Positions 61,330 through 64,000 of a DNA stretch of 64,000 nt are shown one piece after another (positions within the stretch are counted from its first letter, which is position 1; every line of letters starts with the position of its first letter). The notes below the pieces were generated by a model. It did not search any database. It saw nothing but the letters and a program-made list of their open reading frames with translations, and was not told the DNA's origin. The stretch is from Topomyia yanbarensis (taxonomy: Eukaryota; Arthropoda; Insecta; Diptera; Culicidae), in contig NC_080671.1 of assembly GCF_030247195.1 (NCBI RefSeq), forward strand, positions 196,588,676-196,652,675, read 5' to 3'. The position numbers were made by a program, and so were the translations under genes.

Positions 61330-62700
61330 CCAAAGAAGATACTGGAAAGCTAGTCGAACGAATCGATGAACGGCTATTTCTAGATAACCTGAAAATGGCA
61401 AAAGGTCCACGAGGTGGTCAGTACACCAGCCACAGAAGTGTTGGAAATCAGCGAAATGGCGGCAGACGAGGTAAACCAGGCTAGAAACCAAACAGAGAAC
61501 TACAGTGATGTGAGAACAGCTGAACACAAAGTTTATCGGCGTATTAAACATGGGTGCGACGATAAGGTACTCGTGCGTACATAAGCTTTCCCAGGAACGG
61601 TGCAAAAACCTTCGCAACACAAAACCAACATGAACACCCCCACACCGATTATTATCATCGTTCGGGATGAGGATCTGTTAACAAGTTCGAACATGAGTGG
61701 ATACCAGGTGGAAGGAAAACTTGTGAGCTATTGTTGCCCACATAAATAAGTAAAAAACACAAATAGAATAAGGATTGAGAATGATGGACAAACAGTGGAT
61801 CCGCTCACGTCAGACGAATTGCAAAATGCAATTAATGAACTGAAAAGCGGTAAGGCTGTTGGGAATAACGGAATCTATGACGATTTCGGAAAGTCTGGAG
61901 TGGTCTACTATACGATGATCTAGATGGAAGAAAAATGTCATCGGATTTGTTAGACGGCTTCATGATGCTCCATCTACAAGATGGGTAAAAAACTCTAGTG
62001 TAATAATTGTTGAAGCACAACATCTATACCACCTATAAGGTACTCTCTCGTTTTCTGTTCAGTAGACGGCACTCGTTGACTAAATCAAATTGTTAGCGAG
62101 CACCAAAACACGACTCTGTGGATTTCTACGCAGCGTACGATACAGTTAAACGAAACTTACTCTTGCATATAATGCTTAAACATGGCTTTATAACCAAACT
62201 GACTAAGCTGATTTGTATAACTCTGTATGTGTTAAAGACAAGCGTGAAAATACCGGAAAGACAATCGATATAGATGAATTGAAGTAGGACAATGCATTTT
62301 TCAAAATAGTGTTTAACGTAGCGCTCTACGCTACAAACGTGCATGTACGTGTACAAATGAACGGAACTATTCGCACGAGATTTAAAGTACTTGAAAATGA
62401 TATCGACCTCCTTGGAGTCGAGCAGTGAAAGAGACCTTTTAAAAGGGATGCTACGAGAATCGGATTGACTATAAACTCTGACAAAACAACACAGAAGACG
62501 GCCTGTAACCAAGTATAGAAACATGAAATCGAAATACTGATAGAGCACAGTCGCTGGACGTGTCGGTTAAGGTTCCGATGCAACGTTGGTAGCTGTCGTC
62601 TGCGACACCACCCTTCATCGAGCAACTCGTGCTGATTGCCATACATATGATCGAACGCAGAAGATCGTGCTGCTCAAAGTGATACTAATAACACCATTCT
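61330..62700 (+). pseudogene. LINE reverse-transcriptase relic
   Basis: Scattered over frames: ELKSGKAVGNNGI (RT block 1), DFYAAYDTVKRNLL (from an FKAAYD-type block), a GTIRTRFKVLENDIDLLGVE stretch (from an xxDDIDxxG-type catalytic block) and RIGLTINSDKT. This order is that of a jockey/I/RTE-like LINE of the same general type as 34930-35570. Many stops and frameshifts, so it is dead. It appears to be cut at about 62.7 kb by, or abutting, the BEL/Pao relic. Confidence 0.7.
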
Positions 62701-62714
62701 ACGGAACTTGAAGT

Positions 62715-64000
62715 TTAAACTCACATGCTTTCCTCGACGAAGGCTCTTCACTTACGTTGGTTGAAGCAAGTGCCGCGCGCAGTCTTGGGATAGTAGGGGA
62801 TCCGGAGCCATTAGAGTTACAGTGGACTTCGAATGTTGTACGGAATGACAACTCTCGTTGGGTGGACATTCAAATCACCCCAAAAGATCTACCGCAGCGT
62901 TATACCTTGAAAGCAGCCCACACTATAAACGGTCTAACCTTCCAAAACAAAGTTTAAATGTCGAAGAATTGCGTAGCCGCTACGTTCACCTATGGCTTCT
63001 TCCGGTTTCATCCGATTCTGAAGCAGATCCGAAAGTCTTGGTCGAATTGAAAAACCTAGAGTTGATTGCCCCCGCCCCAAGCAAGTTGCGTTGGTCGACC
63101 TGGAGGCCCGATCGCGGTACGAAGTTTTTTAAGGTGGGTGATGTACGGTTCAAACGCCACAAAAACGAAATCCCAGCATCTCTTGAACCTTCACAAGTGT
63201 GATTGCGAAGGCGACAAGAAGTTGAATGAAATGATTCGTTTTTAAAAAGATGTTCCGGGGTTGTTACCAGAGCCCGCTGAAGTCAGAAGAGCACGTGACA
63301 TACTAAAGGTAACAACCAGACATGTGAACGGCCGATTCGATACCGGGCTGCTCTGGAAAGTCGATGACGTGTTCTTTCCCGACAGCCAACCTATGACGTT
63401 TCGAAGAATGGAGGCTTTGGATACGAAGCTTGCAATTCGGACTTTAACGAAAATATTCATCAGTAAATCAAGGAGTACGTGCGGAAACACTATGCGCACA
63501 AAGCATCGGAGGAGGAACTCGCCGGAGCTGATCCAGCAAGAGTAGGGTGTCTTCCGCTAAATGTTTGACAGAGTTGCACTGAGCTCTCGGTTATTGAAAG
63601 CTCCAGACTTACTTGCGTCACTTCCATCAGTTATTTGCAAATTTTGCGAACAGTGCGTTGGATATGGAGGTGATATACGGGTAATCTTTCCCAGAGATTT
63701 CTTTTTCGCTATTACCTCAACAAACAGACTGATGTTTACATTTTTTCGGTGCGATTTGCTCACCGTGTTCCGCTAAACACGTTATAAAGAGGAACGTAGA
63801 AGAATTTGTTGACCAGTTCTCCGATGCTGCGAAGGCTATTGAAGACAAAACATACATGGACGACTATTTCGACAACGCAGAAATGCCGGGAGAGGCGACT
63901 ACACGAGCATCGTAGGATTCACGAACACGCTGGTTTCTAGATGAGAAATTGTGTGAGCAGTAGTCTCGAGGTCATGCAAGGACTTGGAGAAAATATTCGA
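62715..64000 (+). pseudogene. BEL/Pao LTR-retrotransposon pol relic (continues past the window)
   Basis: AFLDEGSSLTLVEA (62727-62768) is the retropepsin active-site region (D in the DEGS position) of the DUF1758-type protease of BEL/Pao. It continues with AHTINGL, LNVEELRSRY and DPKVL-x-LKNLELIAP. Then come reverse-transcriptase N-terminal blocks (RARDILKVTTRHVNGRFDTG, FPDSQPMTFRRMEALD), then SDRVALSSRLLKAP-like sequence, and YMDDYFD at about 63854-63874, the RT catalytic motif. At least four frameshifts or stops separate these pieces. The 5' part (gag and LTR) is absent. Confidence 0.82.

Overview
This is eukaryotic, intron-rich, AT-rich DNA packed with transposable elements. It is most likely from a culicine mosquito, probably Aedes. 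That guess rests on the interspersed repeat families I recognise (notably the one at 36.92-37.40 kb), the R1-type LINE, the BEL/Pao relic and the many MITEs; no taxonomic marker is present. There are no bacterial features. The only host-gene sequence I can support well is one 103-bp exon on the minus strand (3536-3638). It has a clean acceptor and donor and encodes the start of a semaphorin domain, so much of the window is probably a long intron or upstream region of a minus-strand semaphorin gene. A 63-codon ORF with a signal-peptide-like hydrophobic stretch (31784-31975, plus strand) is a weak candidate gene.

Mobile-element layout, left to right: a small MITE (1.94-2.06 kb); two tandem promoter-like cassettes (2.38-2.67 kb); a 777-bp TIR element (3.87-4.65 kb) with a second copy at 17.43-18.21 kb; a hammerhead-like relic (5.6 kb); MITEs at 6.14 and 8.2-9.1 kb; a hAT-like element with 8-bp target duplications (12.36-17.31 kb) that contains a second TIR element; a foldback at 19.4 kb; a six-unit degenerate repeat carrying CTCF-like motifs (19.88-20.97 kb) interrupted by a MITE; a pentanucleotide microsatellite (24.1 kb); a long foldback (26.1-26.6 kb); an inverted pair of hammerhead-like relics (30.6-30.9 kb); further TIR and hAT elements at 32.7, 33.5, 34.1, 35.7 and 39.3 kb; LINE relics at 34.9-35.6 and 36.6 kb; an (AT)n run (41.9 kb); and a mariner-like relic (46.2-47.0 kb).

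The most striking locus is 47.15-54.96 kb. A minus-strand R1-clade LINE, bounded by a 16-bp target-site duplication, was itself interrupted by a 3,004-bp tandem array of 344-bp units. The array is bounded by its own 11-bp duplication (GAACAGTATGT). Each unit holds a complete hammerhead self-cleaving ribozyme core: GUC before helix I, CUGAUGA, a GGC/GCC helix II, GAAA, and a 6-bp helix III. Nine ribozymes are present. A tandem array inserted as one piece with a target duplication looks like a retrozyme, meaning a concatemer copied from a self-cleaving circular RNA. Degenerate relatives of the same motif lie at 5.6 and 30.7 kb.

The right end holds a 99-bp near-perfect palindrome (56.05 kb), a 1.8-kb foldback element with about 600-bp arms (58.1-59.9 kb), a LINE reverse-transcriptase relic (61.3-62.7 kb) and a decayed BEL/Pao retrotransposon (62.7 kb to the window end).
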